From Sedimentibacter sp. SX930 (lineage in GTDB: Bacteria; Bacillota; Bacilli; Lactobacillales; Aerococcaceae): 64,000 nucleotides of DNA. The stretch spans positions 310,001 to 374,000 of the forward strand of contig MUZD01000001.1 in assembly GCA_002155105.1 (NCBI GenBank). The letters run 5' to 3'. Position 1 is the stretch's first letter. Each line of letters starts with the position of its first letter. The position numbers were made by a program, and so were the translations under genes. The notes under the pieces are model-generated. The model saw only the letters and a program-made list of their open reading frames with translations. It made no database searches and was not told the origin of the DNA. Shown piece by piece: positions 1 through 7,823 of the stretch.

Positions 1-588
1 CCACAAGAACAGCACCATCAGGAACGCACCAGTCAACAGCAGCGGCCCATAGGCATTTTTGAACAGGATAGCCCCGAGCAGCAGAACGGCAATCAGCAGG
101 ATGCCGAACAGATAGAGGCTGGTGACGGAAAGTGCCAAATTTTCGGTCGTGCCTTCGGGGAAGTAATACAGCGTGTACCCCAAAGTGATGAAAAAGCAGA
201 GCCAATAGCTGACGGTCCAGAGCAGCAGGGCACTTGTGAATTTTGAAAAGAGGATCGTCCGGCGCGGCAGGCCTTTCGTGACCATATTGATGAGCGTGCC
301 TTTTTCATATTCCTTTGCCATCATGCCGCTCAAGAGGATGACGATGATGAACAGGCCGGTCTGGGTGCCGTTCTTGAAGAATTGGATCCAGGAATCGAGG
401 TTCGTCGGTTCCGCAATCAGGATCGTGATCCCTTCCGGCATGAAGTTTCCCAACAGATCGGGCAAAAATTTGGCCGTCAACGGATTCATGATGCCCAACA
501 ACGCAAACAAGGCGATCGCCAAGAACAGTTTGAAGTTGCGAGTATATTCGGTCAGTTCTTTTTTGGTGAAGGCAAGATACGCTCTCAT
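1..588 (-). CDS. ABC-2 type transporter permease, 3' end outside the window (YxlG-like)
   Basis: Membrane half of an ABC exporter. The visible 196 residues begin MRAYLAFTKKELTEYTRN, typical of ABC-2 permeases (a cytosolic amphipathic start, then a first membrane span). They continue with a cytosolic stretch containing MMAKEYEKGTLINMVTKG, the usual EYE-x-GT coupling motif, and several further hydrophobic spans. The start overlaps the stop of the ATPase gene by ATGA, so the two are translationally coupled. A small PLDc_N-type membrane protein is first in the operon; the same three-gene order is known as yxlE-yxlF-yxlG in Bacillus. The substrate is unknown. The gene is cut by the window edge, so no stop is seen. 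Confidence 0.85.
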   Translation of the reverse strand, partial: MRAYLAFTKKELTEYTRNFKLFLAIALFALLGIMNPLTAKFLPDLLGNFMPEGITILIAEPTNLDSWIQFFKNGTQTGLFIIVILLSGMMAKEYEKGTLINMVTKGLPRRTILFSKFTSALLLWTVSYWLCFFITLGYTLYYFPEGTTENLALSVTSLYLFGILLIAVLLLGAILFKNAYGPLLLTGAFLMVLFLW

Positions 589-1502
589 CGGACCACCTCC
601 AGGAAGATATCCTCCAGTTTGGGTTCGGCCGTTTCCAAGCGGAGCGGCACCAGTCCTGTCTCGCCAAGAATCCGGATGATCAGTGCCATGGTCACTTCCG
701 GGTCATCGGCTTTGATGGTGACGGAAGGATCTTTTGCACGCAAAGCGGTATTCGTCAGATTTATCCGCGGATCGCCCTGGAACACAGCAGCATCCGCTGG
801 GGTCCGGAAGGTGACTGTGCAGGAATGTTTGGAGTAGGTGGTTTTCAATTCTGACACCGATCCGGTCAGGACGATTTTTCCTCCGTCAAGGATGCCCACC
901 CGATCGCAGATGGCTTCAACATCGGTCAGGACATGCGTCGAAAAGACCACAGTTGTCCGTTCTTTCACCTTCAGCAGGATATCCAGTATTTCCCTGCGGC
1001 CGATCGGATCCAATGCGGAAGTCGGTTCGTCGCAGATCAGCAGTCGCGGTTCGTTCAGCAAAGCCTGGGCGATCCCCAAGCGCTGCTTCATGCCGCGGGA
1101 AAACGTGCCGATGCGTTTTTTCACATCCGCCAGCCCGACCAGATCCAACAGCTCCTCGGATTTCGTTTGGATAAGTGCGGACGGCATGCCTGTAATGTCG
1201 CCGCACAACCGCAGATATTCCTTTGCGGTCATGAAGCCGTAGAATTCCGGTACATCCGGCAGATAGCCGATGAAGCGGTTCGTCCTTGTGTCGCCGTAAT
1301 GCACTTTTTCGCCGCAGATGCTGATTTCTCCGGCATCAGACTGCAACAAGCCCAAAACGATTTTCATGGTTGTCGTCTTCCCGGAGCCGTTTTTGCCGAT
1401 GAAACCGTAGATCGAGCCTTCAGGGACGGAGAAGGACAGGTCATCGAGAACGCGTTGGTTCCCGAAGGATTTCCCCAATCCGGCAATCGTGAGGATGTCC
1501 AT
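585..1502 (-). CDS. ABC transporter ATP-binding protein (YxlF-like)
   Basis: Nucleotide-binding subunit, about 305 residues, energising the adjoining ABC-2 permease. Visible motifs in order are Walker A GKNGSGKTTT (about residue 38), Q-loop region YLPDVPEFYGFMTAKEYLRL, signature FSRGMKQRLGIAQ, Walker [14 protein letters not shown], and the switch histidine in VVFSTHVL. A C-terminal extension of about 80 residues, as in the drug and bacitracin exporter family (CcmA/YxlF), follows. ATG at 1502 is preceded by GGAAGGGG and overlaps the upstream stop (TGATG); an in-frame GTG lies one codon earlier. Function as part of an exporter is well supported; the cargo is not. Confidence 0.93.
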   Translation of the reverse strand: MDILTIAGLGKSFGNQRVLDDLSFSVPEGSIYGFIGKNGSGKTTTMKIVLGLLQSDAGEISICGEKVHYGDTRTNRFIGYLPDVPEFYGFMTAKEYLRLCGDITGMPSALIQTKSEELLDLVGLADVKKRIGTFSRGMKQRLGIAQALLNEPRLLICDEPTSALDPIGRREILDILLKVKERTTVVFSTHVLTDVEAICDRVGILDGGKIVLTGSVSELKTTYSKHSCTVTFRTPADAAVFQGDPRINLTNTALRAKDPSVTIKADDPEVTMALIIRILGETGLVPLRLETAEPKLEDIFLEVVR

Positions 1503-1705
1503 CACTCATCGCCCCTTCCAATCAGGAAATACAGGACCGGACCGACGATGTTCAGGAAGATGATGATGAAGATCCAAAGATTTTTGCTGCCTATTTTTAC
1601 TTGTGGATGCTTGTTCAGGTGGAGCAGAGCCGTGATCAGAAGGATGATCTGGATCACGACCAAAGGGATCAGGATGGGTAAGTATGGCTGCAGTTCTGCT
1701 ATCAT
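1502..1705 (-). CDS. PLDc_N-domain small membrane protein (YxlE-like)
   Basis: A 67-residue protein with two predicted membrane helices (IPLVVIQIILLITALLHL and LWIFIIIFLNIVGPVLYFLI). It ends IGRGDE, matching the 'phospholipase D N-terminal' (PLDc_N) family, which despite its name has no catalytic domain here. It is first in an operon with an ABC ATPase and ABC-2 permease and overlaps the ATPase start, so it probably belongs to that exporter or its control, as YxlE does in the sigY operon of Bacillus. AGAAAGAAGG lies upstream of the ATG. Confidence 0.8.
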   Translation of the reverse strand: MIAELQPYLPILIPLVVIQIILLITALLHLNKHPQVKIGSKNLWIFIIIFLNIVGPVLYFLIGRGDE

Positions 1706-1796
1706 AAAAGTTTGCCTTCTTTCTTTTTACGCCTATTAGCTCATATCTTCATTTTACGCGTCTGAATGGTTTTCCACAACTTTATCCCTATTGGTA

Positions 1797-1835
1797 GTTA
1801 TATAACAAGTATAACACTTACAGTGGGATTTGCAA
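1797..1835 (-). promoter_or_regulatory. Putative promoter with overlapping dyad for the YxlEFG-like operon
   Basis: Read on the minus strand, TTGCAA (1835-1830), a 16-nt spacer and TATACT (1813-1808) resemble a sigma-A promoter. It is followed at the expected start site by the perfect palindrome GTTATATAAC (1797-1806), part of a longer GTTATA...TATAAC dyad. The overlap suggests repressor control, for example by a YtrA-type GntR protein. The regulator is a guess. Confidence 0.4.
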
Positions 1836-1970
1836 GTCGGAAGAGTGGCGAAACCTATCATGTAAGGAGGCCTCGCAAAGGGTCACGGCTGTATGGGACT
1901 GGCGCTGTCCTGTGCTATAATGAAGCAAAGATACCAGAACAGCCAGTGCTGTCAAAGGAAGGACAGAAGG

Positions 1971-2891
1971 ATGAATCCATTTTTTAAATTGATGCTTAAG
2001 TTGATGTCGTCACCAAAAATCAACATGCAGGAAGACTACGCCCGTGTCCGCAAAGTGCAGCAGATACTGGCTCCCAAGCCGAAAAAAGGCTATATCATCA
2101 TGGACCACAAAATCTATTCGGAGGACCGTTCCCATGATATTCCGGTGCGCGTCTTCTATCCGAAAGAGCGCCTGTATAAAGAGCCTCTGCTTTTTTTTCA
2201 TGGCGGCGGGTGGGTCATCGGTGATATCGAAACCTACACGAATGCCTGCATCAATATGGCGGACCTGAGCGGCAGGACCGTCTATTCCGTCGATTATCGT
2301 TTGGCGCCGGAGCATCCGTATCCGGCCGGTCTCTATGATTGTTACCGGGTGGCGGAAGTATTGCTGAAGCATCTGGAAATGAGCGGTCTTTCGGATGAAA
2401 AAGATCTGATCCTTATCGGCGATTCCGCGGGTGGAAACTTGGCGGCAGCCGTGTCTTTGCTGCTCCGAGACAGAGGCCAAGCGACTCCGATGAAACAGAT
2501 TTTGCTTTATCCTGTCACCTATTGGGATCATTCTGAAGCATCTCCATTCGAATCGATCCGCACGAATGGGTATGATTACGGACTGACTGCGAAAAAAATG
2601 GAAGAATACATGGCGTTGTACCAACCAGATCCCGAGTTGCGCAAGAATGGATATGTCGCACCTTTGATGGCGGGAGATTTGTCGAATCAACCGGAAACGT
2701 TGGTGATCACAGCCGAATTCGATCCGTTGCGGGATGAAGGCGAAGCCTACGCGGAAGCTTTGCGGAATGCCGGCAACAAGGTACAAGTCCATCGCGTGAA
2801 TAGCATCGTCCATGGCTTCATCACTTATCCGAAGACAGCTGAATCAGTTGTCGAAGCATACGAAGTCATCAATGCGTTTCTGAATGCATAA
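1971..2891 (+). CDS. Alpha/beta hydrolase, HSL (Abhydrolase_3) family esterase
   Basis: A 306-residue cytosolic carboxylesterase-like enzyme. It carries the oxyanion-hole motif FFHGGGWVIGD, the HSL-family motif DYRLAPEHPYPAG, the nucleophile elbow GDSAGGN, the acid residue in TAEFDPLRDEG and the histidine in SIVHGFI, so the full catalytic triad is present. The ATG at 1971 has AAGGAAGGACAGAAGG directly upstream; the reading frame stays open further upstream without a ribosome binding site. It lies 45 bp ahead of a condensation-fold acyltransferase-like gene and a DUF6320 gene on the same strand, a grouping I recall from other Firmicutes, suggesting one pathway of acyl-ester or lipid metabolism. 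The natural substrate is unknown. Confidence 0.88.
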   Translation: MNPFFKLMLKLMSSPKINMQEDYARVRKVQQILAPKPKKGYIIMDHKIYSEDRSHDIPVRVFYPKERLYKEPLLFFHGGGWVIGDIETYTNACINMADLSGRTVYSVDYRLAPEHPYPAGLYDCYRVAEVLLKHLEMSGLSDEKDLILIGDSAGGNLAAAVSLLLRDRGQATPMKQILLYPVTYWDHSEASPFESIRTNGYDYGLTAKKMEEYMALYQPDPELRKNGYVAPLMAGDLSNQPETLVITAEFDPLRDEGEAYAEALRNAGNKVQVHRVNSIVHGFITYPKTAESVVEAYEVINAFLNA

Positions 2892-2936
2892 GCCGAGATA
2901 GCGGTTCTATGGAACAAGAGGGAAGGGGGAAAAGCA

Positions 2937-4322
2937 GTGAACCGAAAAAAGTGGGTACGTTTGGATAATGCCTCCAATATATTTTTGGCTGCCATGACGA
3001 GCAGCGATACGAAGGTCTTCCGCATGAGTGCGGAACTGACCGATGCCGTGGATCCGTTGTTGCTGCAGCGGGCACTTGATGAAGTCTATGAGAACTATGT
3101 GCTGTACCACAGTGTGCTGCGGCGCGGATTTTTTTGGTATTATCTGGAAGAAAGCGACCTGAAGCCGAAAGTTACGGCCGACGTGTTGCCTCCTTGCGCG
3201 CAGATTTATCATTTTGACCGGAGGGAGCTGTTATTCCGGGTCTTTTACAACCAAAACCGGGTTCACTTGGAGCTCTTCCATGCCTTGTCGGATGGCACCG
3301 GTGCGTTGTGGTTTTTCGAGGATCTGCTGAAGGCGTACATCATGCTGCGTCATCCCGAGGCATTTGAAGGCTTGGATGCCGCAGCGCACGATCGCTTGAA
3401 CCACCAACTGGAGGACAGTTTTGCGCATTATTTCCGCAAGGAAAAGAAACAGAACTTTACGGATGCGGCGCAATCCGCAATCCGTTCTGTCGCGAAAGTC
3501 AGCCAATTGACAGGGAAAGGCCATGCTCAAAAGAGCGCCTTGCCTGAGGAAAATGAGCCAAAGCAGAAGCTCCGCGTGCACCAGTTCCGCGGCAAAAAGA
3601 CCCCGGACAACCGGCCGCATGTCATCGAACTCGAGATGCCGGTCAAGGACGTTCTTGCCCTGGCCCGGGAACAACAAACTTCTTTGACATTGTATCTGAC
3701 CGCCGTGTACATGCTCGCCGTGCGCAAGGCCAGTCAAAATTTCCAACCAGGCTCGGCTATGGCTGTTTCTGTTCCGGTCAACTTACGGCAATTCTTCCCT
3801 TCCAATTCTGCCAGGAATTTTTTCAGCACGACCCGCCTGATTTATACTACAGATGAAAAGGGAGAAGCGGATGACATTGCTGCAATCGGCAGTACGCTGA
3901 AAGAGCAGTTCCAACAACAGATTACGCCGGAAAGTCTGGAGGAAAAGCTGCGGACGTTGATTGCCTTCGAGTACAGTCCCTTCACACGGATGGTCTTCCG
4001 ACCGATCAAAGACCTTGTTCTGAAGTTGGTCAATTACGTCAGCAACCGGAATTTGACGATCGCGATCTCTAATCTTGGCAAGGTTACCTTTCCTGAACCG
4101 ATCGACGGCTACATCGAGAAAATGTATTTCCATACTTCGGCGGTCCGCCCGCAGTTTTGCGCCATCAGCCATGGGGAACACCTGACGGTCAGTTTCACCT
4201 CTCCCTTTGTCGAATCCACGATCGAAGAACAGTTTGTCAGGATTTTGACCGACGTGGGCGTTGCCGTCACCGTCGCAGCGAACAAGGTTACGAGTGAAGA
4301 TTTGGAAGGTGAGTTATCATGA
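2937..4322 (+). CDS. Condensation-fold, alcohol acetyltransferase-like protein
   Basis: A 461-residue protein of the chloramphenicol-acetyltransferase/condensation fold. The key motif is ELFHALSDGTGA (about residue 115), i.e. HxxxDG, whose His is the catalytic base in this superfamily. A second region NYVSNRNLTIAISNLGKV resembles the later strand motif of wax-ester and alcohol acetyltransferases. The middle (about residues 165-215) is a charged low-complexity linker. The start is GTG at 2937 after GGAAGGGGG. The stop overlaps the next ATG (ATGA), so translation is coupled with the DUF6320 zinc-ribbon protein. It may esterify a lipid or alcohol using acyl-CoA; the substrate is not deducible. 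Automated labels often say only 'alcohol acetyltransferase'. Confidence 0.75.
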   Translation: MNRKKWVRLDNASNIFLAAMTSSDTKVFRMSAELTDAVDPLLLQRALDEVYENYVLYHSVLRRGFFWYYLEESDLKPKVTADVLPPCAQIYHFDRRELLFRVFYNQNRVHLELFHALSDGTGALWFFEDLLKAYIMLRHPEAFEGLDAAAHDRLNHQLEDSFAHYFRKEKKQNFTDAAQSAIRSVAKVSQLTGKGHAQKSALPEENEPKQKLRVHQFRGKKTPDNRPHVIELEMPVKDVLALAREQQTSLTLYLTAVYMLAVRKASQNFQPGSAMAVSVPVNLRQFFPSNSARNFFSTTRLIYTTDEKGEADDIAAIGSTLKEQFQQQITPESLEEKLRTLIAFEYSPFTRMVFRPIKDLVLKLVNYVSNRNLTIAISNLGKVTFPEPIDGYIEKMYFHTSAVRPQFCAISHGEHLTVSFTSPFVESTIEEQFVRILTDVGVAVTVAANKVTSEDLEGELS

Positions 4323-4984
4323 GACACTGCCAACATTGTAATGCGACCATCAAGGGCGAATGGGAACAATGTCCCTTGTGCCAAACGACCTTGGATGCCG
4401 CCACCGATCCGGTGCTGCCGGATCCATACCCGAAGGTCCCTTTGCGGTTCAATAAAGAGGTTGTCTGGAAATATCTGACCTTGCTTTCCTTTGTGCTGAT
4501 CATCGCTTTTCTGCTGATCGAACTGATTTGGATTGGAAGGATGGAAAATCTTCAGCTTGCCCTGTTCGGGATCTTGAGCATGTGGCTTTCCGTCTTGATC
4601 CTGATCCGGAAACGACGGAACATCGCAAAGGGCATCGTTTATCTGATCTTCTCCTTGTCGCTCTTGTGCATTTATTTGGATTACCTGTCAGGGTGGAGCG
4701 GTTGGTCGACCACCTATGCTGTGCCGATCATCTGCAGTTTTGCGATCGTATCCTTATACATCGCGGTGCGCCTCGTCAAATTAGGCGTCAGGGACTACGT
4801 GTTGTACCTTTTGACAGCTGCCTTGCTGGGGCTTCTGCCGGCGCTATTCCTGACCTTGGACTGGGTCACGACGTCATTGCCTTCAAGTCTGTCGGTCATG
4901 ATGAGTGCAGTCACCTTGGTCATCATCCTGCTCTATCACGGCGGAGAGATATGGCGAGAACTGGAGAAAAGGATGCATGTTTAA
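4319..4984 (+). CDS. DUF6320-type zinc-ribbon membrane protein
   Basis: A 221-residue protein with an N-terminal zinc ribbon, CQHCNATIKGEWEQCPLCQ (two CxxC pairs). A short linker then leads into about six hydrophobic segments, beginning YLTLLSFVLIIAFLLIELIW. The domain order matches DUF6320. It overlaps the condensation-fold gene by four bases and is the last gene of the cluster, which ends in a strong terminator at 5060. A membrane-anchored partner for the acyltransferase and esterase is the simplest reading, but no function is established. Confidence 0.75.
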   Translation: MRHCQHCNATIKGEWEQCPLCQTTLDAATDPVLPDPYPKVPLRFNKEVVWKYLTLLSFVLIIAFLLIELIWIGRMENLQLALFGILSMWLSVLILIRKRRNIAKGIVYLIFSLSLLCIYLDYLSGWSGWSTTYAVPIICSFAIVSLYIAVRLVKLGVRDYVLYLLTAALLGLLPALFLTLDWVTTSLPSSLSVMMSAVTLVIILLYHGGEIWRELEKRMHV

Positions 4985-5059
4985 ACCGTGATTATTCAAA
5001 AATTTCCATGATGGTCACAAAAGCAGAAACCCGAGATAGAGCTGTATCTGCCCAAACAA

Positions 5060-5093
5060 AAAAGCTTTGAGAAATTTGAATTCTCAAAGCTTT
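5060..5093. terminator. Bidirectional terminator
   Basis: A 13-bp perfect stem AAAGCTTTGAGAA / TTCTCAAAGCTTT with a 7-nt loop, with A-rich and T-rich flanks. It lies between the convergent DUF6320 (+) and fasciclin (-) genes. Confidence 0.85.
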
Positions 5094-5132
5094 TTATTTG
5101 TTTAATTATTCGGAAGCGTAAGAAGAAAAGCC

Positions 5133-5774
5133 CTAAGCTGTTTTTTTCTTGAAGACAAAGAGAAGGAGTAGGCTGCCTGTAACCAGAATGGAAACAAGAA
5201 GGAGTGCATTCCCTTCTATGCCAGTCTGAGCCACTTGGTCTGCCTCTAAATCAGTTTCTTGCAACTCGAAGTTGGCAGGAACCAAAATAGTGTCGATGAC
5301 ATGGATAACACCATTGGTTGCCTCAATATCCGTAGTTGTGATATTTGATTTATTGACCATAGGTGCGTCTGAGAGATCAAAAGTAAGCTCTTCACCGTTT
5401 AAGGTTTCAGCTTTCATTCCATCTGTTAAATCAGCTGCCAAGACTTTTCCGGAAACGACATGGTAAGTAAGAACTTTTCCTAAGTCTGGTTGTGCAAGTA
5501 GCTCTTCGGCAGTGATGCCCAATTCACCAAGCAACTTCTCGAATGCGGCGTTAGTAGGTGCAAACACTGTAAATGGACCGTCCCCTTGAAGATCATCAAC
5601 AAGGTCTGCCTTTTGAAGTGCCGAAACAAGAATACTGAAATCTTCATTCCCAAGTGCAATACCTACAATGTCATCGGTAGGTTCAGCGGTAGCAGCAGAA
5701 GCCATAGGAGCAATACTGAACGAGAGAAACAGCAATGTAGCAAGTGAAAGTAAGCGGCTGATAATTTTTTTCAT
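5133..5774 (-). CDS. Fasciclin-domain surface protein with VAQTG-type cell-wall sorting signal
   Basis: A 213-residue exported protein. Residues 1-27 form a signal peptide (KK start, hydrophobic core, cleavage near MASAA). Residues about 35-165 are one fasciclin (FAS1) domain with the H1/H2 motifs FTVFAPTNAAFEKL and TYHVVSGKV...VIHVIDTILVP. The C-terminus reads VAQTG at 181, a hydrophobic span and KKKTA, i.e. a sortase sorting signal with A replacing the usual P. FAS1 domains usually mediate adhesion. A class B sortase gene is divergently transcribed next door, and this is presumably its substrate. AAGGAG precedes the ATG. If the VAQTG is not cleaved, the protein would simply be membrane-anchored. 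Confidence 0.88.
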   Translation of the reverse strand: MKKIISRLLSLATLLFLSFSIAPMASAATAEPTDDIVGIALGNEDFSILVSALQKADLVDDLQGDGPFTVFAPTNAAFEKLLGELGITAEELLAQPDLGKVLTYHVVSGKVLAADLTDGMKAETLNGEELTFDLSDAPMVNKSNITTTDIEATNGVIHVIDTILVPANFELQETDLEADQVAQTGIEGNALLLVSILVTGSLLLLFVFKKKTA

Positions 5775-5807
5775 TTTACCCTACTCCTTTCAATAGTTGC
5801 AAATCTT

Positions 5808-5860
5808 TTGTAATCTCTATTACATGGCTTATAATAGCACCATGATGTAAGCGGTGTCAA
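5808..5860. promoter_or_regulatory. Overlapping divergent promoters with a 16-bp operator-like dyad
   Basis: Plus strand: TTGTAA (5808-5813), 16 nt, TATAAT (5830-5835), for the sortase gene. Minus strand: TTGACA (5860-5855), 18 nt, TATTAT (5836-5831), for the fasciclin gene. A perfect dyad TGTAATCTCTATTACA (5809-5824) lies inside the shared region, so one repressor could control both genes. The regulator is not identified. Confidence 0.6.
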
Positions 5861-5897
5861 TTTCGGGGATTTGCTTTAAAAAAGGGAGGAAGGAATC

Positions 5898-6668
5898 ATG
5901 CGAAAAAATATATGGGTGCTCCTCCTCTCCAGGTTACTCTTTCTGCAGATCATCTACTTTGGTGTTCAGGAAACAGAGCAAAGAAAGGACGTGGTTGTAC
6001 CCGAGAAGAAGGAGCAGGCCGCCGTCCCACAACAAAAGACTTCTTCCACGGACTTCCTTTCGGAAACCGATTCTTCAGAAGAGGCAGCAATTCCTTTGGA
6101 AGAATTGACTTTTACGATTAATCCATCTGCGGAATATTATCAGATTAATCCGGATTATGTAGGCTGGCTTTCTGTGAATGGAACCGTTATTGATTACCCG
6201 GTCGTCCGGGGACAAGATAATGAAATGTATCTTTCTCATAATTTCTATCGGGAACCGGATATCTTTGGAGCCATCTTCATGGATTATCGGAATATCGGCA
6301 TGGGAATAGACCGGCATACTATCATTTATGGCCACTATACGCAGTATGGCCAGATGTTCGGGGAATTGGATAAATTTCTGAACGAAGAATTCCTGAATGA
6401 AAATTTTGAATTTACATTCAGTGACGGCTATGGACAAAGAAGTTACCGGATTTTTTCCGTCCATGTGGCGCCAGCTGATACAAGTTTTTTGGATATTGAT
6501 TTTGAGGGGAACGAGTACACCGATTTTCTGTCCATGCTCAAGGACCTGTCCTTTTTTCCGTCAGAAGTCCTGGTGACAGAGGAAAATAACATTCTCACGC
6601 TGATGACGTGCAACGACTCCGCAGAAAACGGCAGGCTCTTTATTCATGCTGTGGAAGTAACAGAATAG
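5898..6668 (+). CDS. Class B sortase
   Basis: A 256-residue membrane-anchored cysteine transpeptidase that would join surface proteins to peptidoglycan. It has an N-terminal hydrophobic anchor (residues about 5-22) and a charged linker. The sortase B barrel follows, with PDYVGWLSVNGTVIDYPVV near the start, the catalytic His in TIIYGHYTQYGQMFG (about 150), the Cys in LTLMTCND (about 238) and the Arg in NGRLFIHAVEV. The start has GGGAGGAAGG upstream. It is divergent from the fasciclin protein gene with shared promoters, so the two look like a dedicated enzyme-substrate pair. The class B call rests on the long helix-containing region before the Cys and the TLMTC motif. Confidence 0.92.
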   Translation: MRKNIWVLLLSRLLFLQIIYFGVQETEQRKDVVVPEKKEQAAVPQQKTSSTDFLSETDSSEEAAIPLEELTFTINPSAEYYQINPDYVGWLSVNGTVIDYPVVRGQDNEMYLSHNFYREPDIFGAIFMDYRNIGMGIDRHTIIYGHYTQYGQMFGELDKFLNEEFLNENFEFTFSDGYGQRSYRIFSVHVAPADTSFLDIDFEGNEYTDFLSMLKDLSFFPSEVLVTEENNILTLMTCNDSAENGRLFIHAVEVTE

Positions 6669-6755
6669 CAACCGCGGCGTCTTATGATTGCCCTTGAAGC
6701 GGAAATGCGATACGCTAAAGGCAGCAATCATATTCACGAAACGCGAGGGACAAAA

Positions 6756-7520
6756 ATGACAAACAAAATAGCGCTCATCACAGGCGCCAGTGCGGGCATA
6801 GGCAAAGAGTTCGCCAAAAAGCTCAGCCAACAAGGATACGATCTGATTCTGGTTGCGAGGCGTGAGGATAGGCTTGTTGAGATCAGCAAACAATTGCCAA
6901 CCAAAAGTCAAATCATCACAGCGGATTTGGCGAAGACAGAGGAATGCTACCGTCTGTACGAAGAAACGAAGGACAAAAACATCTCCATGCTGATCAACTG
7001 CGCCGGTTTCGGTGATTTCGGCGCATTCATGACGACCAGTCTCGACAAGGAACTGGAGATGATCGACGTCAACATCAAGGCTGTGCATATCCTGACAAAA
7101 AAATTTCTGCCGGATATGATCGCAAGGAATGAAGGCTACATCCTGAATGTGGCTTCGGTTGCCGGACTGATGCCGGCGGGGCCTTACATGGCGACTTATT
7201 ACGCGACAAAGGCCTACGTCACGAGCTTCACTTCCGCGATTGCTGAAGAGTTGGAAGAGAAGAAGAGCAACGTTTATATCGGTTCATTATGTCCGGGACC
7301 GGTTGATACGGAGTTCAACCAAGTAGCGGATGTGAAATTCAATCTGAAGGGCATCACTTCGGAATACTGCGTCAATTATGCCTTGGACAAAATGTACAAG
7401 CGCAAGAAAATCATTGTTCCGACGATGTTGCTGAAGGGAGCGCTCTTCTCGTCCAAGCTGGTGCCGCGCAACTTGGTCGTCCGTTTGACAAGCAGGCAGC
7501 AAAAGAAAAAGCAAGGCTAA
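6756..7520 (+). CDS. Short-chain dehydrogenase/reductase, classical type
   Basis: A 254-residue NAD(P)-dependent oxidoreductase. It has cofactor motif TGASAGIG (residues 9-16), the NAG-equivalent NCAGFGDFG, the catalytic Tyr and Lys as YYATKAYV, and PG at LCPGPVDTEF. It is most like the YqjQ/DltE-type SDRs of Firmicutes, whose substrates are mostly unknown. The ATG at 6756 has GAGGG upstream; the frame is open 24 codons earlier without a good ribosome binding site. It is followed by a terminator. The 303 bp to the next gene hold that hairpin and nothing else I recognise. Confidence 0.85.
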   Translation: MTNKIALITGASAGIGKEFAKKLSQQGYDLILVARREDRLVEISKQLPTKSQIITADLAKTEECYRLYEETKDKNISMLINCAGFGDFGAFMTTSLDKELEMIDVNIKAVHILTKKFLPDMIARNEGYILNVASVAGLMPAGPYMATYYATKAYVTSFTSAIAEELEEKKSNVYIGSLCPGPVDTEFNQVADVKFNLKGITSEYCVNYALDKMYKRKKIIVPTMLLKGALFSSKLVPRNLVVRLTSRQQKKKQG

Positions 7521-7612
7521 TGAATGCGGGGGGCCAGCTGGCGCAAGCGAAGCTGTCCGGAGAACGCGAGAGAACAGCGAAATCGAATATCTAACCGACC
7601 TCCTGTAACCCC

Positions 7613-7665
7613 AAAAAACGCACGAACTACCAGTATCATCCTACTGGCAGCTCGTGCGTTTTTTT
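7613..7665 (+). terminator. Rho-independent terminator after the SDR gene
   Basis: A long stem, AAAAACGCACGA...ACCAGTA / TACTGG...TCGTGCGTTTTTTT, with an internal mismatch and ending in seven T. Confidence 0.85.
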
Positions 7666-7823
7666 GCGTGCCGTATCGGGAAGCTGACAGGCTACGCTCT
7701 CCCGTTTGGTGCAAACTCGTTTTCTTGGTAAAATAGATACAAATGGGTGGTGGAACCAAAATAGCATAAAAAGTCGCTGCCTTAGCCCGGATGGATAGCG
7801 TGCCGGTGAAGAGAGGGGTTTTG

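Noticed and set aside
933-1739. Plus-strand frame of 268 codons over the ABC ATPase gene
   Set aside because: Antisense to Walker A/B and signature motifs of the ATPase; no ribosome binding site or recognisable fold.
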